Below are positions 8,353 through 17,862 of a DNA stretch of 64,000 bases, one piece after another. The stretch spans positions 248,001 through 312,000 of the forward strand of contig NZ_AYMJ01000031.1 of assembly GCF_000633255.1 (NCBI RefSeq), read 5' to 3'. The translations under genes were made by a program, and so were the position numbers. How positions within the stretch are numbered: the first letter of the stretch is position 1; each line of letters begins with the position of its first letter. Below the pieces are notes generated by a model that made no database searches, was not told where the DNA came from, and worked only from the letters and a program-made list of their open reading frames with translations. The DNA comes from Pseudomonas sp. H1h. Lineage in GTDB: Bacteria; Pseudomonadota; Gammaproteobacteria; Pseudomonadales; Pseudomonadaceae.

Positions 8353-9687
8353 ATGTCTTTCAATATCGGCCTTAGCGGTCTCTATGCAGCCAACAAACAA
8401 CTGGACGTGACCGGTAACAACATCGCCAACGTCGCGACCGCCGGTTTCAAATCGTCCCGTGCGGAATTCGAAGACGTTTATTCGGCAACTCGCTTGGGTA
8501 CTGGCAGCAAAGTGATCGGCAATGGCGTGCGCCTGGCCAACGTTTCGCAGCAATTCACCCAGGGTGACATCAGCAACACCGGTAACGTGCTGGACATGGG
8601 CATCAACGGTTCCGGCTTCTTCACCATGAGCAACAATGGCTCGATCTCCTACACCCGTGCCGGTACGTTCAAGGTCGACGATAAAGGTTTCATCACCAAC
8701 ACCGACTACACCTCGCGTCTGCAGGGTTACGGTGTGGATGCCAACGGCAAGATCATCAACGGCGTGCTGACTGACCTGAAGATCGATACCTCGAACCTGG
8801 CACCGAAGTCGAGTTCGACGGTGACGTCGAGCATCAACCTCAACTCGTCGGCCCCGGTGATCAACGATACCGGCGCCAACGCCGTGGTATTCGATCCAAA
8901 CACGCTGGCAACTTACACCAAGTCGTTCAGCACCCCGATCTATGACACTCAGGGCAACTCGCACGTCATGGATCAGTACTTTGTAAAGACGGGTCAAAAC
9001 ACCTGGAAGGTTTACACCCTGGTAGACGGGCGCAACCCGGATGCTACCGGTAGCGATCCGAAAACCACCCCGCCGGTGGCGTCCACCATGACCTTTGACT
9101 CTGCGGGCAAACTGACTCAGATCAGCACACCTAATCCGGCGACTCCGGGCACCCCGACGATCAGCAGTGACCTGACCCTGAAAAACTGGAAGCCAGGCAC
9201 AGTGACCAACGGTGTCTTTACGCCTAACGGCGCATCGGCAAACACCAATGGTGTGACCATTTCCATGGCCCTGACCACTCAATACAATGCTGATACCACG
9301 CGCACCATCCCGACTCAGGACGGTTATGCCACTGGCCAGATCACCAACCTGAGCATCGACGGTACCGGTACCTTGTTCGCCAACTTCAGCAACAATCAGA
9401 ACAAGGCCATCGGCCAGGTTGCGCTGGCCAGCTTCACCAACGAACAAGGCCTGCAGGCTATCGGTGGTACCAGCTGGAAAGAGACGTTCGCGTCGGGTAT
9501 TCCAGGTTACGATGCGCCGGAAACCGGTACTTTGGGTTCGATCTCGTCCAACTCGCTGGAAGAGTCCAACGTTAACCTGACCAATGAGCTGGTAGACCTG
9601 ATCAAGGGCCAGAGCAACTATCAGGCAAACGCCAAGACAATCTCCACTCAGAGCACCATCATGCAGACCATCATTCAGATGACCTGA
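8353..9687 (+). CDS. flgE: Flagellar hook protein FlgE
   Basis: A 444-residue hook subunit. The first ~30 residues are the flagellar rod/hook motif (LYAANKQLDVTGNNIANVATAGFKSSR). The middle is a long, Thr/Asn/Ser-rich surface-exposed region, variable in the family. The C-terminus has NLTNELVDLIKGQSNYQAN followed by the terminal coiled-coil helix. AAGGAG lies 7 bases before the ATG. It is the last gene of the unit and is followed by a terminator. flgF, normally the next flagellar gene in Pseudomonas, is absent from the window. Confidence 0.97.
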   Translation: MSFNIGLSGLYAANKQLDVTGNNIANVATAGFKSSRAEFEDVYSATRLGTGSKVIGNGVRLANVSQQFTQGDISNTGNVLDMGINGSGFFTMSNNGSISYTRAGTFKVDDKGFITNTDYTSRLQGYGVDANGKIINGVLTDLKIDTSNLAPKSSSTVTSSINLNSSAPVINDTGANAVVFDPNTLATYTKSFSTPIYDTQGNSHVMDQYFVKTGQNTWKVYTLVDGRNPDATGSDPKTTPPVASTMTFDSAGKLTQISTPNPATPGTPTISSDLTLKNWKPGTVTNGVFTPNGASANTNGVTISMALTTQYNADTTRTIPTQDGYATGQITNLSIDGTGTLFANFSNNQNKAIGQVALASFTNEQGLQAIGGTSWKETFASGIPGYDAPETGTLGSISSNSLEESNVNLTNELVDLIKGQSNYQANAKTISTQSTIMQTIIQMT

Positions 9688-9708
9688 TGTGATCTGATCG
9701 CAGCACCG

Positions 9709-9739
9709 AAAACCGACGCCCCAAGGCGTCGGTTTTTTT
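9709..9739 (+). terminator. Terminator of flgBCDE
   Basis: Arms AAAACCGACGCC (9709-9720) and GGCGTCGGTTTT (9725-9736) around a CCAA loop, followed by more T. Confidence 0.92.
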
Positions 9740-10288
9740 ATGCGCGTTATTTGGGACGTGTGTTCAGTTTTCTACCGTTCGTCGGTCGCTGTGGTGCGGA
9801 ACTTGCACCCTCGCGGAGCAGTGGTGGCGCGCGTCAAACTTTCATTCGCAGCGCATATCTTCAAGCCGGGCTCAGGGTTCGGTGGCTTGGAAGCCGTCAG
9901 TAGTCATCAGGGATGCGACACGTTGAACAATCATAAAGCCGTCAGTGCGCCCGCCGCGGTGCCAATACCTTACGTCGCCGGTCTGGCTCTATACCCCCGC
10001 ACTGTCCGGACATCGCTGATTTTCCTGTCGGTGATGCCTCATTCAAGCCAATTGAAACCATTTCTCCTGTTGCCGGCTGCACGCCGCAACCATGGCGCCG
10101 CCGTCGTGCGCGGTGATTTCCCTGACCGTGTCGCGCATGACCGACCCAGCACAAATCCGTCGGATTTCTCGCGATGCTCAAGCCTTTTCGCAACCAGGCC
10201 TTGCGTGCACAAGAGAGGGTGACCCCCCGTAGCACCGGGCAATTCAACGCAGTTTCCAACACAAACACACTCACACAAGGAAGATGTA
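9740..10288 (+). other. Long non-coding gap between flgE and the RTX gene
   Basis: About 550 bases without a convincing gene; the overlapping short frames have no family resemblance and no ribosome binding site. It contains a sigma-54-like promoter at 9792-9807 and an 11-bp direct repeat AAGCCGTCAGT (9891-9901 and 9936-9946). The RTX ribosome binding site AAGGAAG (10277-10283) is at its right end. It may be a long leader of the RTX gene, or residue from a rearrangement. Confidence 0.5.
9792..9807 (+). promoter_or_regulatory. Sigma-54-like promoter downstream of flgE
   Basis: TGGTGCGGAACTTGCA keeps the GG-N10-GC spacing and matches the consensus TGGYRCR-N4-TTGCA. In pseudomonads the flgF operon usually follows flgE under sigma-54 control, but here the first downstream gene is the RTX gene, ~480 bases away. 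The site either drives the RTX gene with a long leader or is a leftover of the flgF promoter. Confidence 0.6.
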
Positions 10289-13200
10289 ATGGCGGTAATT
10301 TACGGGTCCAATGGTGCAGATACGCTGGCAGGTACCGCCGGCGATGACCAGATACGTGGTTTGGCAGGTGATGATGTGTTGAATGGTGGGGATGGCAACG
10401 ACCTTCTCATCGGCGGCGAAGGGGCTGATCAGCTCAATGGCGGTGCAGGTTTTGACACGGCCAGCTACGAAGACGCCAACCAGGGCATCGGCGTGACGAT
10501 CAACCTGAAAACCGGGGTTCACACCGGTCTGGCGGCGGGCGATACGTTTATCGGTATCGAGGCGTTTCGTGGTACCAGCTACACCGACAACTTTGTCGCC
10601 GATGCCTCGGCCAACTCGTTTGATGGTGTGATCGGCTACGACACCTTGAGTTACGCCACCTCCGAGCAGGCAATCAACCTGACATTGACGGGCGCCAACG
10701 GCACCGGTCTGGGCGGCGATGCGCAGGGTGATACATTCAGCAACATGGACCTGGTCACCGGTACGGCATTCGATGATGTCTTTACCCTGAACTCTGGCAG
10801 CACCAGCGTCAGTGGTGGCGCCGGCAACGACGTCTATATCCTCAATGGCCCCTGGGCAGGTGGCATCGGTGAAGCCGTTGGTGGCGGTGACGATGAAATC
10901 CGTACCAACCAGCCCAAAGTGTCCATGCCTGGCGAAATCGAGCGCCTGACGTATACCGGAACCGGTAACTTCAGCGGTACTGGCAACGCGGGCAACAACA
11001 TCATCACTGGCGGCGCTGGCAACGATGTGCTGATCGGTGGTGCAGGTGCTGACCAGTTGATTGGCGGCGCAGGTTTTGACACGGCCAGCTACGAAGACGC
11101 CAACCAAGGCATCGGCGTGACGATCAACCTGAAAACCGGGGTTCACACTGGTCTGGCGGCGGGCGATACGTTCGTCGGTATCGAGGCGTTTCGTGGTACC
11201 AGCTACACCGACAGCTTTGTCGCCGATGCCTCGGCCAACTCGTTTGATGGTGTGATTGGCTACGACACCTTGAGTTACGCCAGCTCCGAGCAGGCAATCA
11301 ACCTGACATTGACGGGCGCCAACGGCACCGGTCTGGGCGGCGATGCGCAGGGTGACACATTCAGCAACATGGACCTGGTCACCGGTACGGCATTCGATGA
11401 TGTCTTTACCCTGAACTCTGGCAGCACCAGCGTCATTGGTGGTGCCGGCAACGACGTCTATATCATCAATGGCCCTTGGGCAGGTGGCATCGGTGAAGCC
11501 GTTGGTGGCGGCGACGATGAAATCCGTACCAATCAGACCAGCATGGGGATGAGCGGCGAAGTCGAGCGCCTGACGTATACCGGTACCGGCAACTTCACCG
11601 GAACTGGCAACGCGGGCAACAACATCATCACTGGCGGCGCTGGCAACGATGTGCTGAGCGGCGGTGCAGGTGCCGACCAATTGATTGGTGGCGCCGGCAT
11701 CGACACTGCCAGCTATGAGGACAGCCTCGCAGCGGGTGTCACGGTCAACCTGAAAACCGGTGTGCACACCGGCTTCGCCGCAGGCGATACCTTCTCCGGT
11801 ATCGAAATCATTCGTGGCAGCAAGAACGGTGACACGTTCTTCAGTGGCACGGAGGCCAACATCTTTGATGGCGGCACGACAGGTGGTGTCGATACCGTCG
11901 ATTATTCGTTGTCGACGCAGGCGGTGAACATCACCCTTACCACGCTCGGCACTGGCAGCGGTCAGGGTGGTGACGCGCAGGGCGATACGTTTACCAACAT
12001 CGAGAAAATCGTCGGTTCGGCCCAGAACGATGTATTCACCACTGGCTCCGCAGCTTCCCTGTTCGAGGGCGGGGCGGGGAACGATCTGTACATCATCAAC
12101 GGCTCGCCCAATCAGTCGATAATCGAACTGGCGGGGGGTGGTGATGACGAAATTCGCACCTCGCTGACTACCATGACCTTGAGTGCCGAAGTCGAACGCC
12201 TGACCTATACCGGCACCGGCAACTTCACCGGTACAGGCAATGCTGGCAACAACATCATCACCGGTGGCATTGGCAATGACCTGTTGATGGGAGGGGCGGG
12301 TGCCGATGTCTTCATTGGTGGTGCGGGGATCGATACTGTCTCCTACGACGATTCCACTGTGGGCGTGACCATCAACCAGAAAACCGGTGTTCACACGGGC
12401 ATTGCCGCGGGCGATACCTTTGATGGCATCGAAGTCATTCGCGGCTCCAAATACAGTGACACGTTCCTGGCCGGTGTTGGTGTCGACAAGTTCGATGGCG
12501 GTACAACGGGGGCGGACAACATGGACGTCGTCGACTACTCGCAATCTGGCACTGCCATCAACCTCACGCTGGTCTCCGGAAGCGGCACCGGAGCCGGTGG
12601 TGATGCCGAAGGCGATTCGTTCTCGGGTATCGAGAAGGTGATCGGTTCGGCGTATGACGATGTGTTCAACTCCTCGACGTCCGGCTCCTTCACCTTGCAG
12701 GGAGGCGCGGGCAACGACGTCTACATCGTCAACACCGGTGCATCGGCGGTGATTGTCGAAGCGCAGGGTGGCGGCGACGACGAAGTGCGTACCAACCAGC
12801 TCAGCATGGGGCTGCACAACAACGTCGAGCGTCTGACTTACACCGGTACTGGCAACTTCACCGGTCGCGGCAATGCCAGCGACAACATCATTACCGGTGG
12901 CGTGGGCAACGATACTTTGATGGGCGGCGCAGGCGCGGACAGCTTTTTCGGTGGTGCCGGAACTGACACCGTCAGTTATGACGACAGCACTGTGGCGGTT
13001 ACGCTCAATTTCAAGACGGGCGTATACAGCGGCATCGCGGCAGGTGATACCTACACCGATATCGAACTGATTCGCGGCACGCAGTACGCCGATACGTTTA
13101 TCGCCGGCGCTGGCGCGGACAAGTTCGATGGTGGTACTGGCGTTGATGTGGCGGATTACTCGCAATCCGCCCAGGCCGTGACACTGACGTTGGGGGCTTC

Positions 13201-14809
13201 CGGTGTCGGCTCTGGCACGGGCACTGGTGGCGATGCCGAGGGCGACAGCTTTTATGGTATCGAGAACATCATCGGCTCGGCCTACAACGACGTCTTCATC
13301 GCCAATGCCAACTCGACCGGTTTCACCGTGCAAGGCGGCATGGGCGACGATGTTTACGTCCTCAACAATGCAAACTATGGCGCGATCATCGAACTGGCTG
13401 GCGGCGGCAATGATGAAGTGCGCACCAATCAGTCCTACTACCTCATGAATGCCGGGATCGAGCGCTTGACCTTTACCGGTACCGGGATGTTCCAGGCGCG
13501 AGGCAATGCGCTGGATAACGTCATCACGGGCGGTGCCGGGGATGACATATTGATGGGCGGCGATGGCGGCGACACGTTCATCGGTGGCGAGGGTTTCGAT
13601 ACTGTCAGCTATAACGACATTGGACCGGTGGGGGTGGTCATCAATCTCAAGACGGGTGAGCACACCGCGATTGCCAAGGGCGATACCTTCCAGAGCATCG
13701 AGAAGTTCGTCGGCTCGGGACGCGACGACACGTTCATCGGTAACGATCAGGTCAACAATTTCGACGGAGCATTTGGGCGCGACACGGTCAGCTTTGCCTT
13801 TGAAAGCTCGGCCATCACCCTCGATCTCACTCAGCCACTGACCGGTGCCGCAGCGGGCGACACTTACACCAACATCGAAAACTGGGAAGGTACTGCGTTC
13901 AACGATACGTTGATCGGCGGTGCCGGCTCCGAGACGTTCATTGGTGGCAAGGGCGCTGATTTTATCGATGGCGGTGCGGGTGTTTCCGACGAAGCCTGGT
14001 ACATCGGCAGCTCGGCGGCGGTGCAAATCAACCTGCTGGCCAATACGGTCACTGGAGGCGATGCGAGCGGTGATGTACTGGTCAATATCGAAGGGCTGCA
14101 CGGCTCGTCATTCAATGACACGCTGACCGGTAACGCCGGCTGGAACGTTCTCTATGGCGGCCAAGGTAATGACCTGGTCTATGGCGGAGATGGCAACGAC
14201 TCGATTTACGGCGGCAACTACGAGCCCTATGCCATCAATGGTCCGGATCGCAGCGGCCCGGCCGAGGCGGATCAGCTGTTTGGCGGCAATGGCAACGACA
14301 GCATGTTCAGCGCGAACAACGATGTCGGCAGTATTCTGCATGGCGATGCCGGTAACGACGACATCACCGTGTACGCCGGTACCGCATACGGTGATGACGG
14401 CAGTGATTCGCTGGTAGGTACGGGGCCTGAGTATCAGCTGTTTGGCGGCGCCGGTTCCGACACGTTGATTATGCTCGGCGGTGGTTTCGCCTACGGGGGT
14501 GAAGGCAGCGATACCTACAAGGTGTATTCCTCGACCAATGTGATGATCAAGGATGATGGCCTTCAGGGTGGCGATAAAGTCGAGCTGACGAATATCAAGT
14601 CGTATGCGGATGTGATCATCAAGACCGACGGTACCAATGCCTACATCTTCAACGCCGTGGAGTGGAATGCGGGCAAGCAGAACAACGCAGTGATTCTTGC
14701 TGACTGGTATGCGGGTTCAAACACCATCGAAACCTTTGCGACAGCCAATGGTGAGACGTTCACCATTCCGGTTGTGGGGCAGGCAATGGCCGGGTCGTTT
14801 ATGGTCTGA
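10289..14809 (+). CDS. Large modular RTX (calcium-binding repeat) protein, probable type I secretion substrate
   Basis: 1506 residues. Glycine/aspartate-rich nonapeptides (GGAGNDxLxGG type) recur from residue ~15. Five tandem modules of 208-211 residues start near residues 54, 262, 470, 680 and 891, with a shorter sixth from ~1102 and a degenerate one near 1230. Each module has a D[TV][AV]SYxD, GVT[IV]NLKTG, AAGDT[FY], IExxRG and DE[IV]RT pattern followed by RTX repeats. Residues ~1280-1410 are plain RTX repeats. The last ~95 residues form a non-repetitive tail ending GSFMV, similar to C-terminal ABC-type secretion signals. No N-terminal signal peptide, enzyme domain, or ABC/membrane-fusion exporter genes are nearby. 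Its function is unknown; a secreted surface or adhesin-like protein is plausible. Confidence 0.85.
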   Translation: MAVIYGSNGADTLAGTAGDDQIRGLAGDDVLNGGDGNDLLIGGEGADQLNGGAGFDTASYEDANQGIGVTINLKTGVHTGLAAGDTFIGIEAFRGTSYTDNFVADASANSFDGVIGYDTLSYATSEQAINLTLTGANGTGLGGDAQGDTFSNMDLVTGTAFDDVFTLNSGSTSVSGGAGNDVYILNGPWAGGIGEAVGGGDDEIRTNQPKVSMPGEIERLTYTGTGNFSGTGNAGNNIITGGAGNDVLIGGAGADQLIGGAGFDTASYEDANQGIGVTINLKTGVHTGLAAGDTFVGIEAFRGTSYTDSFVADASANSFDGVIGYDTLSYASSEQAINLTLTGANGTGLGGDAQGDTFSNMDLVTGTAFDDVFTLNSGSTSVIGGAGNDVYIINGPWAGGIGEAVGGGDDEIRTNQTSMGMSGEVERLTYTGTGNFTGTGNAGNNIITGGAGNDVLSGGAGADQLIGGAGIDTASYEDSLAAGVTVNLKTGVHTGFAAGDTFSGIEIIRGSKNGDTFFSGTEANIFDGGTTGGVDTVDYSLSTQAVNITLTTLGTGSGQGGDAQGDTFTNIEKIVGSAQNDVFTTGSAASLFEGGAGNDLYIINGSPNQSIIELAGGGDDEIRTSLTTMTLSAEVERLTYTGTGNFTGTGNAGNNIITGGIGNDLLMGGAGADVFIGGAGIDTVSYDDSTVGVTINQKTGVHTGIAAGDTFDGIEVIRGSKYSDTFLAGVGVDKFDGGTTGADNMDVVDYSQSGTAINLTLVSGSGTGAGGDAEGDSFSGIEKVIGSAYDDVFNSSTSGSFTLQGGAGNDVYIVNTGASAVIVEAQGGGDDEVRTNQLSMGLHNNVERLTYTGTGNFTGRGNASDNIITGGVGNDTLMGGAGADSFFGGAGTDTVSYDDSTVAVTLNFKTGVYSGIAAGDTYTDIELIRGTQYADTFIAGAGADKFDGGTGVDVADYSQSAQAVTLTLGASGVGSGTGTGGDAEGDSFYGIENIIGSAYNDVFIANANSTGFTVQGGMGDDVYVLNNANYGAIIELAGGGNDEVRTNQSYYLMNAGIERLTFTGTGMFQARGNALDNVITGGAGDDILMGGDGGDTFIGGEGFDTVSYNDIGPVGVVINLKTGEHTAIAKGDTFQSIEKFVGSGRDDTFIGNDQVNNFDGAFGRDTVSFAFESSAITLDLTQPLTGAAAGDTYTNIENWEGTAFNDTLIGGAGSETFIGGKGADFIDGGAGVSDEAWYIGSSAAVQINLLANTVTGGDASGDVLVNIEGLHGSSFNDTLTGNAGWNVLYGGQGNDLVYGGDGNDSIYGGNYEPYAINGPDRSGPAEADQLFGGNGNDSMFSANNDVGSILHGDAGNDDITVYAGTAYGDDGSDSLVGTGPEYQLFGGAGSDTLIMLGGGFAYGGEGSDTYKVYSSTNVMIKDDGLQGGDKVELTNIKSYADVIIKTDGTNAYIFNAVEWNAGKQNNAVILADWYAGSNTIETFATANGETFTIPVVGQAMAGSFMV
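10447..13590 (+). repeat. Five tandem ~624-633 bp repeats inside the RTX gene
   Basis: Repeat units begin at 10447, 11071, 11695, 12325 and 12958, with a partial sixth from 13591. The spacings are 624, 624, 630, 633 and 633 bases, all multiples of three. The first two units are almost identical base for base over long stretches, while later ones have diverged, which suggests recent duplication at the 5' end. Confidence 0.92.
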
Positions 14810-14832
14810 AGTTAGCTTGCCTTAATAATTAA

Positions 14833-14866
14833 CGGCGAAGCCTGTCACCGGGTTTCGCTGTTTTTT
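14833..14866 (+). terminator. Weak terminator after the RTX gene
   Basis: An imperfect stem of GCGAAGCC with GGGTTTCGC is followed by TTTTTT at 14861-14866, 24 bases after the RTX stop codon. Confidence 0.6.
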
Positions 14867-14874
14867 GACGGAGC

Positions 14875-14919
14875 AAAAGAAAAACCCCCGACAAACCAGA
14901 AGTCTGTCGGGGGTTTTCT
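14875..14919. terminator. Bidirectional terminator between the RTX gene and nrdA
   Basis: Perfect 13-bp arms AAAACCCCCGACA (14881-14893) and TGTCGGGGGTTTT (14905-14917), with A- and T-rich flanks on either side. It serves convergent nrdA and acts as a second barrier after the RTX gene. Confidence 0.92.
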
Positions 14920-14967
14920 TTTGCCTGGAATGTATCAGGCGTCTCGCAACGCCTGATTCAGCTCAGC

Positions 14968-17862
14968 TTATTGGCAAGCTTCGCAATCCGGCTCGTCGAT
15001 CGCGCAAGCCTTTGGCACTGGCGCCGGACCGGCAGGCGCTGCCAGAACCGAATCGTCGCCGTGGTTGCCGCCGCTGGAAACAGCGTTCAGCTTGCCGGTG
15101 TTGATGGTCGATTTCTCGGTGCTGGTCGCGGCCAGGGCACGGAGGTAGTAAGTGGTTTTCAGGCCACGGTACCAGGCCATGCGGTAGGTCACGTCGAGCT
15201 TCTTGCCCGATGCGCCGGCGATGTACAGGTTCAGCGACTGGGCCTGGTCGATCCACTTCTGACGGCGGCTGGCGGCGTCAACGATCCACTTGGTGTCCAC
15301 TTCGAACGCGGTCGCGTAGAGCTCTTTGAGTTCTTGCGGGATGCGCTCGATCTGTTGAACCGAACCGTCGTAGTACTTCAGGTCGTTGATCATGACCGAG
15401 TCCCACAGGCCGCGAGCCTTGAGGTCGCGAACCAGGTACGGGTTGATCACGGTGAATTCGCCCGACAGGTTCGATTTCACATACAGGTTCTGGTAGGTCG
15501 GTTCGATCGACTGCGAGACGCCAGTGATGTTGGCGATGGTGGCGGTCGGAGCGATGGCCATGATGTTGGAGTTACGAATGCCTTTCTGTACACGGGCGCG
15601 AACCGGTGCCCAGTCCAGGGTTTCGTTCAGGTCAACGTCGATGTACTTCTGGCCACGAGCCTCGATCAGGATCTGTTGCGAATCCAGCGGCAGAATGCCT
15701 TTGGACCACAGCGAGCCTTTGAATGTCTCGTACGCGCCGCGCTCGTCAGCCAGGTCGCAGGAAGCCTGGATCGCATAGTAGCTGACCGCTTCCATCGACT
15801 TGTCGGCGAACTCGACGGCAGCGTCGGAACCGTAAGGAATGTGCTGCAGGTACAAGGCGTCCTGGAAGCCCATGATGCCCAGACCGACCGGACGGTGCTT
15901 GAAGTTGGAGTTCTTCGCTTGCGGCACCGAGTAGTAGTTGATGTCGATCACGTTATCGAGCATGCGCACGGCGGTGTTCACGGTGCGTTGCAGCTTGGCG
16001 GTGTCCAGCTTGCCGTCGACGATGTGGTTCGGCAGGTTGATCGAGCCCAGGTTGCAAACGGCGATCTCGTCCTTGTTGGTGTTCAAGGTGATCTCGGTGC
16101 ACAGGTTCGAGCTGTGAACCACGCCGACGTGCTGCTGCGGGCTGCGCAGGTTGCACGGGTCTTTGAAAGTCAGCCATGGGTGGCCGGTTTCAAACAGCAT
16201 GGAGAGCATTTTGCGCCACAGGTCTTTGGCCTGGATGGTCTTGAACAGCTTGACCTTGCCCGGGTATTCGGTCAGGGCTTCGTAGTACTCGTAGCGCTCT
16301 TCGAAGGCTTTACCGGTCAGGTCGTGCAGGTCCGGTACTTCGGATGGCGAGAACAGGGTCCACTTGCCGTCATCGAAGACGCGCTTCATGAACAGGTCAG
16401 GGATCCAGTTGGCGGTGTTCATGTCGTGGGTACGACGACGATCATCACCGGTGTTCTTGCGCAGCTCGATGAACTCTTCGATGTCCATGTGCCAGGTTTC
16501 CAGATAGGCACACACAGCGCCCTTGCGCTTGCCACCCTGGTTAACGGCTACAGCGGTGTCGTTCACTACTTTGAGGAACGGAACCACGCCTTGGGATTTG
16601 CCGTTGGTGCCCTTGATGTACGAGCCCAGAGCACGCACAGGCGTCCAGTCGTTGCCCAGGCCGCCAGCGAATTTGGACAACATGGCGTTGTCGTGGATCG
16701 CGTGGTAGATGCCCGACAGGTCATCCGGAACGGTGGTCAGGTAGCAGCTCGACAGTTGTGGACGCAGGGTGCCGGCGTTGAACAGGGTCGGAGTCGACGC
16801 CATGTAGTCGAAGGACGACAACAGGTTGTAGAACTCGATCGCACGCTCTTCCTTGTTCTTCTCTTCGATCGCCAGGCCCATGGCCACGCGCATGAAGAAG
16901 ATCTGCGGCAGTTCGAAACGCACGCCATCCTTGTGGATGAAGTAACGGTCGTACAGGGTTTGCAGGCCCAGGTAGGTGAATTGCTGATCGCGCTCGTGGT
17001 TGATCGCCTTGCCCAGTTTTTCCAGGTCAAAGGTGGCCAGCACAGGGTTCAGCAGTTCGAACTCGATACCTTTGGCGACGTAGGCCGGCAGTGCCTTGGC
17101 GTACAGGTCGGCCATTTCGTGGTGAGTGGCGCTTTCGGCCACTTCGAGGAAGCCCAGGCCTTCGGCGCGCAGGGTGTCCATCAGCAGGCGGGCGGTGACG
17201 AACGAGTAGTTCGGCTCACGTTCAACCAGAGTGCGAGCGGTCATCACCAGCGCGGTGTTGACGTCGGTCAGGGCCACGCCGTCGTACAGGTTTTTCAGGG
17301 TTTCGCGCTGGATCAGGTCGCCGTCGACTTCAGCCAGGCCTTCGCAGGCTTCGGTGACGATGGTGTTCAGGCGGCCCATGTCCAGCGGCGCGAGGCTGCC
17401 GTCGGCACGGGTGATGCGGATCGACGGGTGCGCGTTGACTGCTTCTTCGACCGGGGCGTGGGCAGCACGTTCTTTCGAACGACCGTCGCGGTAGATCACG
17501 TAGTCGCGGGCAACTTTCTGCTCGCCGGCACGCATCAGGGCCAGTTCGACCTGGTCCTGGATTTCTTCGATGTGGATGGTGCCGCCCGAAGGCATGCGAC
17601 GCTTGAAGGTCGCGGTGACTTGTTCGGTCAGGCGGGCAACGGTGTCGTGGATTCGCGACGAAGCGGCAGCAGTGCCGCCCTCAACTGCGAGAAACGCTTT
17701 GGTGATAGCGACGGTGATCTTGTCATCGGTGTAAGGAACGACAGTGCCATTACGCTTGATCACGCGCAGTTGACCAGGCGCGGTGGCGGCCAGATCCGAA
17801 TTCGAATCGGCGGCCTGCGGCAAGGTGCCCTGCGGGTTCTCGCGAGTTGTGTCGGTTTGCAT
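14968..17862 (-). CDS. nrdA: Class Ia ribonucleotide reductase, alpha subunit NrdA
   Basis: A 964-residue catalytic subunit that reduces ribonucleoside diphosphates to deoxyribonucleotides. An ATP-cone (VIKRNGTVVPYTDDKI) is near the N-terminus, and a second cone-like segment (IRITRADGSLAPLDM) follows, consistent with the long pseudomonad form. The active site has SNLCTEITLNT (Asn-Cys-Glu), the partner Cys in SSCYLTT, and the C-terminal redox cysteines CEACQ. The ATG at 17862 has GGAGA 7 bases upstream; an in-frame GTG 12 bases earlier lacks one. nrdB, the radical subunit gene usually found just downstream in pseudomonads, is not in the window. Confidence 0.96.
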   Translation of the reverse strand: MQTDTTRENPQGTLPQAADSNSDLAATAPGQLRVIKRNGTVVPYTDDKITVAITKAFLAVEGGTAAASSRIHDTVARLTEQVTATFKRRMPSGGTIHIEEIQDQVELALMRAGEQKVARDYVIYRDGRSKERAAHAPVEEAVNAHPSIRITRADGSLAPLDMGRLNTIVTEACEGLAEVDGDLIQRETLKNLYDGVALTDVNTALVMTARTLVEREPNYSFVTARLLMDTLRAEGLGFLEVAESATHHEMADLYAKALPAYVAKGIEFELLNPVLATFDLEKLGKAINHERDQQFTYLGLQTLYDRYFIHKDGVRFELPQIFFMRVAMGLAIEEKNKEERAIEFYNLLSSFDYMASTPTLFNAGTLRPQLSSCYLTTVPDDLSGIYHAIHDNAMLSKFAGGLGNDWTPVRALGSYIKGTNGKSQGVVPFLKVVNDTAVAVNQGGKRKGAVCAYLETWHMDIEEFIELRKNTGDDRRRTHDMNTANWIPDLFMKRVFDDGKWTLFSPSEVPDLHDLTGKAFEERYEYYEALTEYPGKVKLFKTIQAKDLWRKMLSMLFETGHPWLTFKDPCNLRSPQQHVGVVHSSNLCTEITLNTNKDEIAVCNLGSINLPNHIVDGKLDTAKLQRTVNTAVRMLDNVIDINYYSVPQAKNSNFKHRPVGLGIMGFQDALYLQHIPYGSDAAVEFADKSMEAVSYYAIQASCDLADERGAYETFKGSLWSKGILPLDSQQILIEARGQKYIDVDLNETLDWAPVRARVQKGIRNSNIMAIAPTATIANITGVSQSIEPTYQNLYVKSNLSGEFTVINPYLVRDLKARGLWDSVMINDLKYYDGSVQQIERIPQELKELYATAFEVDTKWIVDAASRRQKWIDQAQSLNLYIAGASGKKLDVTYRMAWYRGLKTTYYLRALAATSTEKSTINTGKLNAVSSGGNHGDDSVLAAPAGPAPVPKACAIDEPDCEACQ

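Noticed and set aside
9740-10274. Open frames in the flgE-RTX gap on both strands
   Set aside because: No ribosome binding site or protein-like pattern. The region carries promoter-like and repeat features instead. A decayed gene cannot be excluded.
10271-14101. A 1276-codon open frame antisense to the RTX gene
   Set aside because: It mirrors the RTX repeats codon for codon, has no ribosome binding site or family resemblance, and its length follows from the biased, repetitive codon use of the sense gene.
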